DNA from: an uncultured Clostridia bacterium
GTDB taxonomy: Bacteria; Bacillota; Clostridia; Christensenellales; UBA1242
Length of the DNA stretch: 23,457 bases
Assembly (NCBI GenBank): GCA_944384475.1
Contig: CALWTN010000004.1
Location: 1-23,457, forward strand
Reading direction: 5' to 3'
Shown here piece after piece: positions 11,967 through 20,618 of the stretch. Positions within the stretch are counted from its first letter, which is position 1, and each line of letters starts with the position of its first letter. Made by a program: the position numbers and the translations under genes. The notes below the pieces were generated by a model that had not been told where the DNA came from, searched no databases, and saw only the letters and a program-made list of their open reading frames with translations.

Positions 11967-13913
11967 ATGGCTGAATATAAATCAAAAGATATTGTTGTTT
12001 TGGAAGGGCTTGATGCTGTTAGGCTTAGACCGGGAATGTATATAGGCACAACAGGCCCAAAAGGTTATCACCATATTTTATGGGAGATTGTGGACAATGC
12101 CATCGATGAAATATCAAGTGGATACGGCGACACAATCACAATAACGTTAAACAGAGATGGAAGTGCAACTGTGGAGGATAACGGACGTGGAATTCCGGTT
12201 GACATTCATCCAACTATGAAAAAGTCAGGCGTTGAAGTGGTTTACACAACTTTGCACGCTGGTGGAAAGTTTAATAATTCCAATTACAAGTTTTCGGGCG
12301 GTTTGCATGGCGTTGGTGCTTCGGTGACCAATGCGCTTTCTTCGTGGTGTGATGTCACAGTTTATAGGGACGGCAAAGAGCATAACATGCGTTTTGCAAG
12401 CAAAGAAGGCAATGATGGAAAAGTGCATGGCGGGCTGGTGGAAAAACCGCTTTCAGTGGTGGGCAGCGCTACAAAAACAGGCACGAAAGTAACATTTTTG
12501 CCAGATGAGGCAATCTTTGGCAAGCAGTCGTTTAATTTTGAAGTGATTTCAAGGCGCGCAAGAGAGCTTGCTTTCTTAAACAAAAATTTAAAAATCAATG
12601 TGATTGATAAAATTGAGGGCGGACAAGCAACCTTTCATTATGAGGGCGGAATTTCTGATTTTGCCGACTATTTGGTGGAGGGAAAAACCAAATTGTTTGC
12701 AAAGCCTATTTATATTGAGCAAGAGGATAAAGATTTTCAAATGGAACTTGCTCTTATTTACACAGACGGTTACACAGAAAGTTGTTTTTCCTATGTCAAC
12801 AACATTCCAACCACAGAAGGCGGAACGCACGAAACAGGCGCAAAGTCAGCAATCACCAAAGTGTTTAACGATTACGCTCGTTCCAACAATATTTTAAAAG
12901 AAAAAGACGCCAATTTTTTGGGTGAAGATTTCAGAGAAGGCGTGACGATGGTGCTGTCAGTGAAGATGAACAACGTTCAATTTGAAGGGCAGACCAAAAC
13001 CAAACTAGGCAATCCTGAGGCAAGGGTTAAGGTTGAAGCGCTTGCAATCAAAGGGTTAAGCGAATTTTTAAGTGCCAAAAAGTCCGCTTCGGTGGCTGAG
13101 GCGATTTTGGATAAAGCCAAGGCAGCGGCAAAAACCAGAGAGGCTGCCAAACGCGCAAAAGAACTTTCACGTGCAAAAAACTCGGCGGACAATTTCAATT
13201 TGGTGGGCAAGCTTGCTGCTTCGTCATCTCGCAATCGTGAAAAGGCGGAACTATTTATCGTGGAAGGAGATTCTGCGGGCGGAAGTGCTAAGCAAGGGCG
13301 TGACAGATCCTTTCAAGCAATTTTACCGCTTAGAGGCAAGCCGCTTAATGCTGAGAAAAAGCGAATCGATCAGGTGCTTGGCAATGAAGAAATCAGAACG
13401 ATCATCAGTGCACTGGAAACAGGGATTGGCGAGGATTTTGACCTTTCTAGTTTGAGGTATAACAAAGTTATCATTCTTTCTGATGCCGATCAAGACGGCG
13501 CACACATCAGGGCGATTTTGCTTACTTTCTTTTTCAGATATATGCGTGAACTCATCAACGATGGGCATGTGTTTATTGGGCTTCCACCACTTTATAAGGT
13601 TTACAAAAAGGGCTTTGAAGAGTATGTTTATTCAGATGCAGAACTTCCAGCAGCGGTGGCTAGATGTGGCAAAGGCTATATGATTCAAAGATATAAAGGG
13701 CTTGGCGAGATGAATCCAGAGCAACTTTTTGAAACCACTATGGATCCAGAAAAGCGCACGCTGATTCAGGTGACGATTGATGATGCAGCGGAGGCGGAAA
13801 AGATGGTGGTTACGCTTATGGGCGATGACATTGATGCAAGAAAAGAATATATTTCTCAGCATGCCAATTTCGACAGGGTTGACACGTTTATGAACGAGTA
13901 TAAGGGAGGCTAG
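11967..13913 (+). CDS. parE: Type IIA topoisomerase ATPase subunit, probably topoisomerase IV ParE
   Basis: A 648-residue subunit that couples ATP hydrolysis to DNA strand passage. The GHKL ATPase fold shows EIVDNAIDE (catalytic E40, N44), DNGRGIPV (71-78) and GGLHGVGASVTNALSSW (111 onward). The transducer carries the QTKTKLGN loop. The TOPRIM domain has EGDSAGGSAKQGRDR near 432 and SDADQDGAHIR near 505, followed by QRYKGLGEMNPEQL. There is no large GyrB-type insertion. GyrB and ParE are hard to separate by eye; the adjacent A subunit looks like ParC, so ParE is preferred. ATG 11967 follows AGGAG. The stop is one base before the parC ATG. Confidence 0.9.
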   Translation: MAEYKSKDIVVLEGLDAVRLRPGMYIGTTGPKGYHHILWEIVDNAIDEISSGYGDTITITLNRDGSATVEDNGRGIPVDIHPTMKKSGVEVVYTTLHAGGKFNNSNYKFSGGLHGVGASVTNALSSWCDVTVYRDGKEHNMRFASKEGNDGKVHGGLVEKPLSVVGSATKTGTKVTFLPDEAIFGKQSFNFEVISRRARELAFLNKNLKINVIDKIEGGQATFHYEGGISDFADYLVEGKTKLFAKPIYIEQEDKDFQMELALIYTDGYTESCFSYVNNIPTTEGGTHETGAKSAITKVFNDYARSNNILKEKDANFLGEDFREGVTMVLSVKMNNVQFEGQTKTKLGNPEARVKVEALAIKGLSEFLSAKKSASVAEAILDKAKAAAKTREAAKRAKELSRAKNSADNFNLVGKLAASSSRNREKAELFIVEGDSAGGSAKQGRDRSFQAILPLRGKPLNAEKKRIDQVLGNEEIRTIISALETGIGEDFDLSSLRYNKVIILSDADQDGAHIRAILLTFFFRYMRELINDGHVFIGLPPLYKVYKKGFEEYVYSDAELPAAVARCGKGYMIQRYKGLGEMNPEQLFETTMDPEKRTLIQVTIDDAAEAEKMVVTLMGDDIDARKEYISQHANFDRVDTFMNEYKGG

Positions 13914-13914
13914 A

Positions 13915-16293
13915 ATGGAAGAAATCATATATAAATCACTTGATGAAGTGTTGCATAACTCCATGATTCCTTACACCGAGCATGTCGTGCTGGACAGAGC
14001 TTTGCCGAGGGTGGAAGACGGGCTTAAACCTGTGCAAAGGCGCATTCTTTACTCTATGTTAGAACTTGGCTTGCAACCAGAAAAACCTTTTAGAAAGTCG
14101 GCAAGAATAGTCGGCGATTGCATGGGTAAATATCATCCGCACGGCGACAGCAGTGTGTATGATGCCATGGTGAGAATGAGCCAAAATTTTGTGTTGCGTG
14201 CTCCGCTGGTTGAGGGACACGGAAATTTTGGATCGGTTGATGGTGACAGTGCCGCAGCTATGCGTTATACAGAGGCGAGGCTTGCTCCGCTTGCCATGGA
14301 GCTTTTGCGTGATCTTGAAAAGGACACCGTCAAGTGGAGTTTGAACTTTGACGACACTTTAAAAGAGCCTGACATGTTGCCGGGAAGATTTCCAAACCTG
14401 CTTGTCAACGGCGCTTCTGGAATTGCAGTTGGTGTGGCAACCAACATACCACCTCATAATCTTGGCGAAGTGATTGACGGCGTTGTGGCATACATTGACA
14501 ATCCAAAGATCACCTTGCAGCAGATGATGGAGATAATCAAAGGGCCAGATTTTCCAACTGGCGGGCAGTTGATTTTTGAAGATGGCTTGAAAAGTGCTTA
14601 CGAAACAGGCAAAGGCAAAATAACCATTCGTGCCAAAGTCAACATAGAAAACAATGGCGATAAATGCAGTTTGGTTATAACCGAGCTTCCATATCAAGTG
14701 AACAAAGCCGCTCTTTTGCAAAAGATTGTGGAGTTAAAAGAAAACAATAAGGATAAACTCTCTGCCATAAGCGAAATTAGAGACGAAAGCGACAAGAATG
14801 GCATGCGAGCAATCATCCGTCTTAAAAAGGAAGCAAATCCAAACAAAATTTTGGAGATTTTGTTTAAATCAACAAACATGCAAGTTTCTTATGCCATAAA
14901 TATGGTGGCAATCGCAGGCGGAAAGCCGAGATTGCTTGGGCTTATGGATATTCTCTCATATTACACCAATTATCAACGAGAGGTCATCATTCGCAGAACC
15001 AAATTTGATCTCAATGCGGCAAAGGAGAGAGCGCATATCGTTGAAGGGCTTTTAAAGGCGATTGCAAATATTGATGCGGTGATAAAAATTATCAAAACAA
15101 GTCCGACTGTAACCGAAGCCAAGAACAGACTTAAAGCAAAATTTGCTTTTTCGGAAAAACAGACACAAGCAATTTTAGATATGAGGCTTGCAAGGCTTGT
15201 CAATTTGGAGGAGGATAAACTTAAAACTGAACTCAAAGAACTCAACCAAACGATTGACACGCTTACAAAAATACTAAACAGCAAGACACTTCAAAACAAC
15301 GTCATTAAAAGAGAGATTTTGGAGATAAAGAAAAATTACTCGTCTCCAAGAAAGAGTCAAGTGCTTAAAAATGCTGAAATAAAAGTTAAAGAAGCCACAA
15401 CTGAGGTGGTTTCTGCACAAAACTATGTGCTTGCGCTCACTGCTGGTGGAACTGTTAAAAAAGTGACAGCAAAAAATTACTCTATGTCAAACAAAAGTTT
15501 GGTGGACGGCTCAACTTTGACGGATGTGCACACTCAAATTTTAAATTGCACAAATCAAGACACCGTGCTTATTTTCTCAGACAGAGGAAATGTGATCAAA
15601 ACCAGCATGGATAAATTAAAAGAGTGCAAATGGCGAGACAAGGGATTTTCTATGCTTGAACTTGACAAAAACGCTCTGCCAACAGAAAGGGCGGTTAAAA
15701 TCTTGCCAGTTGCAAAACAATCAGAGGTGTTGTTCTTTACGCAGAGCGGAATGATCAAACGCTCATCTTTGGAAGATACTTTGACGCAAAAATCTTACTA
15801 TCAAGCAGTTAAAATTGGAGATAGCGACAGTTTGATCAATGTGGAGTATTTGGATGCTTCCAAAAAAGTTTTGATGCTTTCGGCTTTTGGCATGAGTTTG
15901 GCTTTTGACAGCAGCGAAGCGCCTCAACAGGGCAGGATTTCGATAGGCGTAAAAGGAATAAATCTTGATGATGGCGACAGCGTTGTGTATGCAGGTCAGT
16001 TCAGCCAAAACGACACAGTGATCGCTTTTGCTAGTGATGGACATTTTAAAAAGATTGAATGCAAAAATTTTGCACTTTCTTCAAGATATGGCAAAGGTTT
16101 AAAATATTTCAATTTGGCAAGCGGTGCAAAAGTTGGATTCGCAATTCTTAACAATCTTTCAAGTGTTGTTGCTGTTGATTTTGGGCTTAAAATTTTGCCG
16201 CTAGAAACCAAAAAGTTTAAAGTAAGCGACAGGCTTTCAAGCGGCGAGCTTATCGTCAAAAAGAAATTTTTAGGCATTTATCCATACTGCTGA
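13915..16293 (+). CDS. parC: Type IIA topoisomerase cleavage subunit, probably topoisomerase IV ParC
   Basis: A 792-residue DNA breakage-reunion subunit that, with ParE, decatenates chromosomes. The quinolone region GKYHPHGDSSVYDAMVRM (71-88) has S79 and D83, sensitive-type residues. Catalytic Y118 is in AAAMRYTEARL. The tower (LPYQVNKAALL), coiled coil and a C-terminal beta-pinwheel follow. The GyrA-box (QRRGGKG) is absent from the first blade, where YSMSNKSLVDG stands. The downstream CKWRDKG matches the WKDLG-type motif of Firmicutes ParC, so topoisomerase IV is favoured over gyrase. GGGAGG in the parE tail serves as its ribosome binding site. A terminator follows the gene. Confidence 0.9.
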   Translation: MEEIIYKSLDEVLHNSMIPYTEHVVLDRALPRVEDGLKPVQRRILYSMLELGLQPEKPFRKSARIVGDCMGKYHPHGDSSVYDAMVRMSQNFVLRAPLVEGHGNFGSVDGDSAAAMRYTEARLAPLAMELLRDLEKDTVKWSLNFDDTLKEPDMLPGRFPNLLVNGASGIAVGVATNIPPHNLGEVIDGVVAYIDNPKITLQQMMEIIKGPDFPTGGQLIFEDGLKSAYETGKGKITIRAKVNIENNGDKCSLVITELPYQVNKAALLQKIVELKENNKDKLSAISEIRDESDKNGMRAIIRLKKEANPNKILEILFKSTNMQVSYAINMVAIAGGKPRLLGLMDILSYYTNYQREVIIRRTKFDLNAAKERAHIVEGLLKAIANIDAVIKIIKTSPTVTEAKNRLKAKFAFSEKQTQAILDMRLARLVNLEEDKLKTELKELNQTIDTLTKILNSKTLQNNVIKREILEIKKNYSSPRKSQVLKNAEIKVKEATTEVVSAQNYVLALTAGGTVKKVTAKNYSMSNKSLVDGSTLTDVHTQILNCTNQDTVLIFSDRGNVIKTSMDKLKECKWRDKGFSMLELDKNALPTERAVKILPVAKQSEVLFFTQSGMIKRSSLEDTLTQKSYYQAVKIGDSDSLINVEYLDASKKVLMLSAFGMSLAFDSSEAPQQGRISIGVKGINLDDGDSVVYAGQFSQNDTVIAFASDGHFKKIECKNFALSSRYGKGLKYFNLASGAKVGFAILNNLSSVVAVDFGLKILPLETKKFKVSDRLSSGELIVKKKFLGIYPYC

Positions 16294-16312
16294 TAATTAA
16301 AAAAAATAATAG

Positions 16313-16338
16313 GCATGCATTTTATGCATGCTTTTTTT
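16313..16338 (+). terminator. Terminator after parC
   Basis: A perfect 8-base stem GCATGCAT (16313-16320) with ATGCATGC (16324-16331), a TTT loop and a following run of seven T. The preceding A tract (16299-16307) may allow activity on the other strand too. Confidence 0.85.
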
Positions 16339-16478
16339 GACATATTTTGGCTTATCTGCAAATAAAGTATACTATGATTTTTTTATCGACAACACTCGAC
16401 CTAACTAGACAATAACAACGTGGTTCTTTTCTTTGTCAAAAAAATCAAATCCTATATCATTAAAAGCGAGGTTTGCAC

Positions 16479-17243
16479 ATGCATTTTGCAGTTGTTAAAT
16501 CAAGAACAATCAAAATTGTAACCGTCATGATAATTGTTTGTATTCTTCTTGCTGTGTCGTTCAGCGGAGCAAGGCTTGCCGAAGTTTTTTTCGGATACTC
16601 CACAAGACTTGTGCCTGTGTATAGCGTGGACACTAACAAAAAACAAGTTGCCATTTCGTTTGATGCCGCTTGGGGTGCGGATAAAACCGAGGGCATTTTG
16701 GAGATTTTAAAAGAATACAACGTCACTGCAACTTTCTTTCTTGTTGGTTTTTGGGTGGATGAATATCCTGAAACTGTCAAAAAAATTGATGAGGCGGGCA
16801 TAGAAATCGGCACTCACTCCAACAAACATCCTGACATGGCAAAACTTGGCGCACAAGAAATTCAAAATGAACTTTCATTGTCCATCCAAAAGATTAAAGA
16901 TATAACAGGCAAAGAGGTTGAACTTTTTAGAGCGCCTTATGGCTCTTATAACAACACTTTGCTTGAAGAGGCAAAAAATCAAAATTTGATAACCATCCAA
17001 TGGGACGTTGATACGCTTGATTGGAAGGGTTTGTCAGCCGCACAAATGTGTGACAGGGTGACCAAATCTGTTAAAAATGGCTCGATTATTTTGATGCACA
17101 ACAACTCTGACAACATTTTGGATGGGCTGAGAATGATTTTGGATAGGCTTACTATGCAGGGATATGAGATAACATCGGTGGGCGAACTTGTTTATCATGA
17201 GGGCTACGAGATTGATAGAAACGGCGTGCAACACCAAAAGTAA
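16479..17243 (+). CDS. pdaB: PdaB-type sporulation polysaccharide deacetylase
   Basis: A 254-residue membrane-anchored protein: basic N-terminus, one hydrophobic segment (about residues 12-30, IVTVMIIVCILLAVSFSG) and a NodB deacetylase domain outside the membrane. Motifs in order are ISFDAAWG (60-66), GTHSNKHPDM (111-120) with metal-ligand type H113 and H117, RAPYGSYN (151-158), WDVDTLDWKG (175-184) and LMHNNSDN with H207. FDAAWG in place of the usual FDDG, and the WDVDxLDWK motif, are typical of PdaB, needed to keep spores stable in Bacillus. ATG 16479 is preceded by GCGAGG. It forms an operon with the downstream SSB gene, whose ribosome binding site touches its stop codon. Confidence 0.9.
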   Translation: MHFAVVKSRTIKIVTVMIIVCILLAVSFSGARLAEVFFGYSTRLVPVYSVDTNKKQVAISFDAAWGADKTEGILEILKEYNVTATFFLVGFWVDEYPETVKKIDEAGIEIGTHSNKHPDMAKLGAQEIQNELSLSIQKIKDITGKEVELFRAPYGSYNNTLLEEAKNQNLITIQWDVDTLDWKGLSAAQMCDRVTKSVKNGSIILMHNNSDNILDGLRMILDRLTMQGYEITSVGELVYHEGYEIDRNGVQHQK

Positions 17244-17256
17244 AAGGAGAAAATTA

Positions 17257-17925
17257 ATGGAATACGAAAAGACAAATTCAGTGTTTCTTTCCGGAACAGT
17301 TTCAAAAGCACCTGAATTTAGCCATGAACTTTATGGCGGAGAAAAATTTTATGACTTTGTGCTGGATGTGCAAAGGCTGTCAGGGACGGTGGATAGCATT
17401 CCAATCACCATTTCTGAAAGGCTTATTTCACTTGGCAAATTTACTTTTCAAGTGGGCGAAAAGCTTGATATTTATGGCGAGTTTAGGTCGCATAATTATG
17501 AAGAAAACGGCAAAAGCAAATTGCTTTTAAGCGTGCTTTGCAAGGATGTTGCGCAAAAGAGCAGCGTCAGTGACAGCAACATAATAGAACTTACAGGTTT
17601 CGTTTGTAAACCTCCGATTTTCAGAGAAACGCCTTTTAAAAGACAGATCAACGATATTTTATTGGCAGTCAACAGACCTTTCTTTAAAAAATCAGATTAT
17701 ATCCCACTCATAGCTTGGGGCAGAAACGCACTTTTTGCCAAAAATTTTAGAGTAGGTGACAAAATTTCTGTTCAAGGCAGAATTCAATCACGCAAATTCA
17801 CCAAGGTGATTGACGATGTTTCTTATCAAAAAACTGCTTATGAAGTGAGCGTGCAAGATATAACAAAATATGAAGAAAAAATCGAGGCTCACATCAGCCT
17901 TGAAGAAAAAGAAATAGGATTATAA
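17257..17925 (+). CDS. Tandem-OB single-stranded DNA-binding protein (clostridial type)
   Basis: A 222-residue protein with two OB-fold domains. Domain 1 (about residues 8-100) begins NSVFLSGTVSKAPEFSHE. Domain 2 (about 108-210) begins IIELTGFVCKPPIFRETP and contains LLAVNRPFFKKSDYIPLIAWGRNA, with the GDKISVQGRIQSR strand typical of SSB proteins. The second half is well conserved among clostridial SSB-like proteins that accompany the ordinary four-subunit SSB. It lacks the acidic SSB tail (DDDIPF); the end is EEKEIGL. It probably binds single-stranded DNA, in an unknown process. ATG 17257 has AAAGGAG 7 bases upstream. Coupling with pdaB hints at expression during sporulation, which is inference. 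Confidence 0.85.
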   Translation: MEYEKTNSVFLSGTVSKAPEFSHELYGGEKFYDFVLDVQRLSGTVDSIPITISERLISLGKFTFQVGEKLDIYGEFRSHNYEENGKSKLLLSVLCKDVAQKSSVSDSNIIELTGFVCKPPIFRETPFKRQINDILLAVNRPFFKKSDYIPLIAWGRNALFAKNFRVGDKISVQGRIQSRKFTKVIDDVSYQKTAYEVSVQDITKYEEKIEAHISLEEKEIGL

Positions 17926-17975
17926 AAAATATTTATTCGCTTTGTTTTTAAAGGCGAATAAATATTTATTTTTTT
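17923..17975. terminator. Bidirectional terminator between the SSB gene and gpmI
   Basis: A perfect 14-base inverted repeat, AAATATTTATTCGC (17927-17940) with GCGAATAAATATTT (17954-17967), has a 13-base loop. A T tract follows on the plus strand and an A tract precedes, so it can stop both convergent genes. Confidence 0.85.
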
Positions 17976-17983
17976 TATTTAAA

Positions 17984-19486
17984 TTATTTAATCAAAGGCT
18001 TTTCCATTGTGCTTGGAATTTCGAGATTTAAAAGTTTAAGCACTGTTGGAGCGATGCGAGCAAGCGAGCCTTTTTTTGTTGCAAGTTTTATTTTATTTTT
18101 TGAAACAATTATGCAAGGCACATCAAAAGTGGTGTGAGAGGTGATTGGCGTGCCAAATTTATCATACATAAGTTCAGCGTTGCCGTGGTCGGCTGTGATT
18201 ATACAAGTTCCTCCCGCCATCAAAGTTGCAAGAGCGATGGCATAGGCTTGTTTGTCTACGCATGCGGCAGCTTGCTTTGCCGAGTCAAAGTTGCCAGTGT
18301 GGCCGAGCATGTCGGTGTTTGAATAATTAATCAAAATAAAATCGTATTCGTTCTTGGCGATGGCATCAAGGCTTGCCTCCGTGATCTCCAATGCTCTCAT
18401 TTTTGGATATGGAGAAAAATCTGTGGTTTCTATGCTTTCAATAAGCTTTCGCTCTTCATTTGGATAAGGCTGCTCAATAGTGCCGTTGAAAAAGAAGGTC
18501 ACATGCGCATATTTTGTTGTTTCGGCGATGTGAAATTGTTTTAATCCTGCTTTTGAGATTATCGCACTGAGGTTGTCTTCAATTTTTTCTGGCGGAAAGA
18601 TGACATTTACATTTTTTAATTCAACGTCATACTGTTCCATCGTTGTAAACATCAAATTTTTAAATTTTTTGGTTTTAAAGTGTGAAAATTTAGGATCTGT
18701 GAAAGCAAAAGAAATTTCTCTTGCTCTATCCGAGCGGAAGTTGTAAAAGATCACGCTGTCGCCATCTTTGATAAGCCCATTTTTATCAATCAAGATCGGC
18801 TCTATAAACTCATCAGTTTCGCCGTTTGCATAACTTTGCTTAATCGCTTCAACAGGATCGCTGAATTTTTTGCCTTTGCCTTGCGTTAAAAGGTCATAGG
18901 CTTTTTGCAACCTGTCATAGCGCTGCTCTCTGTCCATTGTAAAAATCCTGCCGCAAATGGTGGCAATTTTTGCGTTGCTGCCTTGCATCATTTCTTGCAA
19001 ATCTTGCACAAAATATTGTCCGTGCGTTGGATTTGTGTCTCTGCCGTCAGTTATCACATGCACATAAACATTTTTGATGGCACTGTTTTTTGCAAGCTCT
19101 AACAGCGCTTGCAGGTGAGAGATATGCGAATGCACTCCGCCGTCAGAAAGCAGCCCCAAAAGATGCAGAGCGCTGCCGTTTTTCTCAGCGTGTGAAATTG
19201 CTTTAAGCAAATTTGGATTGCTAAAAAAACTTTCGTCCTCAATCGCTTTATTTATCTTTTCAAGATTTTGCAGCACAACCCTTCCAGCGCCCAAAGTTAA
19301 ATGCCCAACTTCGCTGTTTCCCATTTGACCTTCTGGCAAGCCGACAGCGTTGCCGCTGGCTTTGAGAACGGCGTGTGGATATTTTTTGATGAGTTTTTTT
19401 AAGTATGGCGTGCCGCTGGCTTTAATCGCATTGCCAAATCGAGATTTGTTTATGCCAAAACCATCCAATATAACCAAAGTAACCAT
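17984..19486 (-). CDS. gpmI: 2,3-bisphosphoglycerate-independent phosphoglycerate mutase
   Basis: A 500-residue, two-manganese glycolytic enzyme that interconverts 3- and 2-phosphoglycerate in the cytoplasm. Alkaline-phosphatase-type metal motifs are TLVILDGFGIN (D8), QMGNSEVGHLTLGAGR with the phosphorylated S58, NYSNTDMLGHTGNFD and TADHGNAE. The substrate-binding inserts are also present (LLSDGGVHSHISHL, HVITDGRDTNPTHG, FYNFRSDRAREIS). Full length. The start is ATG 19486 (MVTLVILDG) with TGAGGT just upstream; an upstream TTG would add nine residues unlike the family. The gene stands alone rather than in the usual gap-pgk-tpi operon. In spore formers this enzyme is known to be controlled by forespore pH. 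Confidence 0.97.
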   Translation of the reverse strand: MVTLVILDGFGINKSRFGNAIKASGTPYLKKLIKKYPHAVLKASGNAVGLPEGQMGNSEVGHLTLGAGRVVLQNLEKINKAIEDESFFSNPNLLKAISHAEKNGSALHLLGLLSDGGVHSHISHLQALLELAKNSAIKNVYVHVITDGRDTNPTHGQYFVQDLQEMMQGSNAKIATICGRIFTMDREQRYDRLQKAYDLLTQGKGKKFSDPVEAIKQSYANGETDEFIEPILIDKNGLIKDGDSVIFYNFRSDRAREISFAFTDPKFSHFKTKKFKNLMFTTMEQYDVELKNVNVIFPPEKIEDNLSAIISKAGLKQFHIAETTKYAHVTFFFNGTIEQPYPNEERKLIESIETTDFSPYPKMRALEITEASLDAIAKNEYDFILINYSNTDMLGHTGNFDSAKQAAACVDKQAYAIALATLMAGGTCIITADHGNAELMYDKFGTPITSHTTFDVPCIIVSKNKIKLATKKGSLARIAPTVLKLLNLEIPSTMEKPLIK

Positions 19487-19533
19487 TTTTACCTCACGAA
19501 AAAAGTTTAGCAAAACAAAGCGATAAAGTCAAA

Positions 19534-19929
19534 TCATTTGTCGTCAAAATGTTCGTCAAACAGGCTTATTTGCTGATTTTGTGGGTGCGAGGACGCTTGA
19601 TAATCATTTTCTTCTTCGCTGTCATGGTAGCCGCTTTCACGTTTGCGAGATTGCTCTTTTGAGGCTTCGATATTGGAATGAGCGTAGTTTTCTCTCATCT
19701 GTTGAATTTTTTTCTTTTTTCCGCCCCAAACATGGATAGAGCCTTTTTCTACAAACAATTTAATCACCAAAAATACTGCTGCCGCACCGATTACGATATA
19801 AATTAGTCTTGAAAAAACGCTGCCTTGATAGCCGAAAATCCCTGCAACAAAATCGTATTGCAACAGTCCAATCATCAACCAGTTGACACAACCAGCGATG
19901 GTCAAGGCAAAGGCAATAAAAGTAAGCAT
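19534..19929 (-). CDS. DUF378 small membrane protein with long hydrophilic tail
   Basis: A 131-residue protein. Residues 1-65 form the DUF378 unit: two membrane helices with the family pattern AGCVNWLMIGLLQYDFVAGIFG, then SRLIYIVIGAAAVFLVI. Most family members end near residue 70-80. Here a charged tail of about 60 residues follows, rich in Lys, Glu, Ser and Gln (KKKKIQQMRENY, ESGYHDSEEENDYQ) and ending FDEHFDDK. Function is unknown for the family. ATG 19929 has a strong AAGGAGG site. A forespore-type promoter candidate lies upstream. It ends 48 bases before the gpmI start codon on the same strand with no terminator seen, so the two may be co-transcribed. Confidence 0.88.
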   Translation of the reverse strand: MLTFIAFALTIAGCVNWLMIGLLQYDFVAGIFGYQGSVFSRLIYIVIGAAAVFLVIKLFVEKGSIHVWGGKKKKIQQMRENYAHSNIEASKEQSRKRESGYHDSEEENDYQASSHPQNQQISLFDEHFDDK

Positions 19930-19948
19930 TTTGAAACCTCCTTTTTGT

Positions 19949-19977
19949 TAGTATGTCAAAAAGCATGACAAAAATAC
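19949..19977 (-). promoter_or_regulatory. Candidate forespore (sigma-G/F type) promoter for the DUF378 gene
   Basis: On the minus strand GTATT (plus 19973-19977), 17 bases and CATACTA (plus 19949-19955). The -10 is a perfect match to the sigma-G consensus CATWMTA and the -35 fits 4 of 5 positions of GHATR. No comparable sigma-A pair is seen before the ribosome binding site. Confidence 0.4.
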
Positions 19978-19999
19978 TTTAAATAATTGTTTAATTTGA

Positions 20000-20028
20000 T
20001 TGACTTTTTTGCTTGAGATGCATATAAT
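20000..20028 (+). promoter_or_regulatory. Sigma-A promoter of greA
   Basis: TTGACT (20000-20005), 17 bases and a perfect TATAAT (20023-20028). The predicted start near 20035 leaves a leader of about 20 bases containing GGAGG. Confidence 0.85.
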
Positions 20029-20056
20029 ATCCTTATTGTGTTTTTGGAGGTTTGCT

Positions 20057-20527
20057 ATGGCAGTAAAATATTTGACACCAGAAGGAAAGAAACAACTTGA
20101 AGAGAAACTGCAATATCTCAAAACTGTAAAGCGTCCAGAAGTTGTTAAGAAAATTGGTTTGGCTAGGGAGTTTGGCGATTTGTCTGAAAACTCAGAATAT
20201 GATGCGGCAAAGGACGAGCAAGCGCTGATTGAAAGCCAAATTGCCGAAATTGAAGACACATTGTTAAACGCTGTGATTATAAAAAAATCTGACATCGACA
20301 CATCAAAAGTCAACCTTGGCACAAAGGTTAAACTTTATGACGAAGAATTTGACGAAGAAGTGGAATACACCATAATTGGCTCGGATGAAAGCGATCCTAA
20401 AAGAGGATTGATTTCTAACGAATCGCCTGTTGGTGCGGCGCTTTTAGGGCATAAGGCGGGCGAAATTGTTAGAGTGAACACTCCAAATGGCGAGGTTGTT
20501 TACAAAATTTTGTCGATCGGTGTTTAA
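20057..20527 (+). CDS. greA: Transcription elongation factor GreA
   Basis: A 156-residue factor that enters the RNA polymerase secondary channel and stimulates cleavage of backtracked RNA. The N-terminal coiled coil carries the tip motif GDLSENSEYDAAKDEQ with acidic D41 and E44. The C-terminal FKBP-like domain shows VNLGTKVKL, YTIIGSDESDPKRGLIS and SPVGAALLGHKAGEIV. Full length. ATG 20057 has GGAGG at 20046-20050. The gene has a consensus promoter. No strong terminator follows, but the next gene has a promoter of its own. Confidence 0.97.
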   Translation: MAVKYLTPEGKKQLEEKLQYLKTVKRPEVVKKIGLAREFGDLSENSEYDAAKDEQALIESQIAEIEDTLLNAVIIKKSDIDTSKVNLGTKVKLYDEEFDEEVEYTIIGSDESDPKRGLISNESPVGAALLGHKAGEIVRVNTPNGEVVYKILSIGV

Positions 20528-20572
20528 TAGTCAAATTTCAATTAAAAAAATTCTTTTGATGTCTAAATTTTC

Positions 20573-20601
20573 TTGCTTAAAAATTTTTGATTTGTTATAA
20601 T
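20573..20601 (+). promoter_or_regulatory. Sigma-A promoter of the membrane protein gene at 20619
   Basis: TTGCTT (20573-20578), 17 bases and a perfect TATAAT (20596-20601) with the extended element TGT (20593-20595). Confidence 0.75.
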
Positions 20602-20618
20602 CTAAACAAGGAAAAGGT

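Noticed and set aside
12977..13234. Minus-strand open frames inside parE, parC, groEL and gpmI
   Set aside because: These are antisense shadows of long, well-recognised genes with no ribosome binding sites and biased composition mirrored from the true genes.
16337..16380. Promoter for pdaB from TTGACA (16337-16342), ACATATT (16340-16346) and TATACTA (16368-16374)
   Set aside because: No pair has correct spacing: TTGACA to TATACT is 25 bases, and the sigma-E and sigma-G fits are poor. A promoter must be in this 185-base region but I cannot place it.
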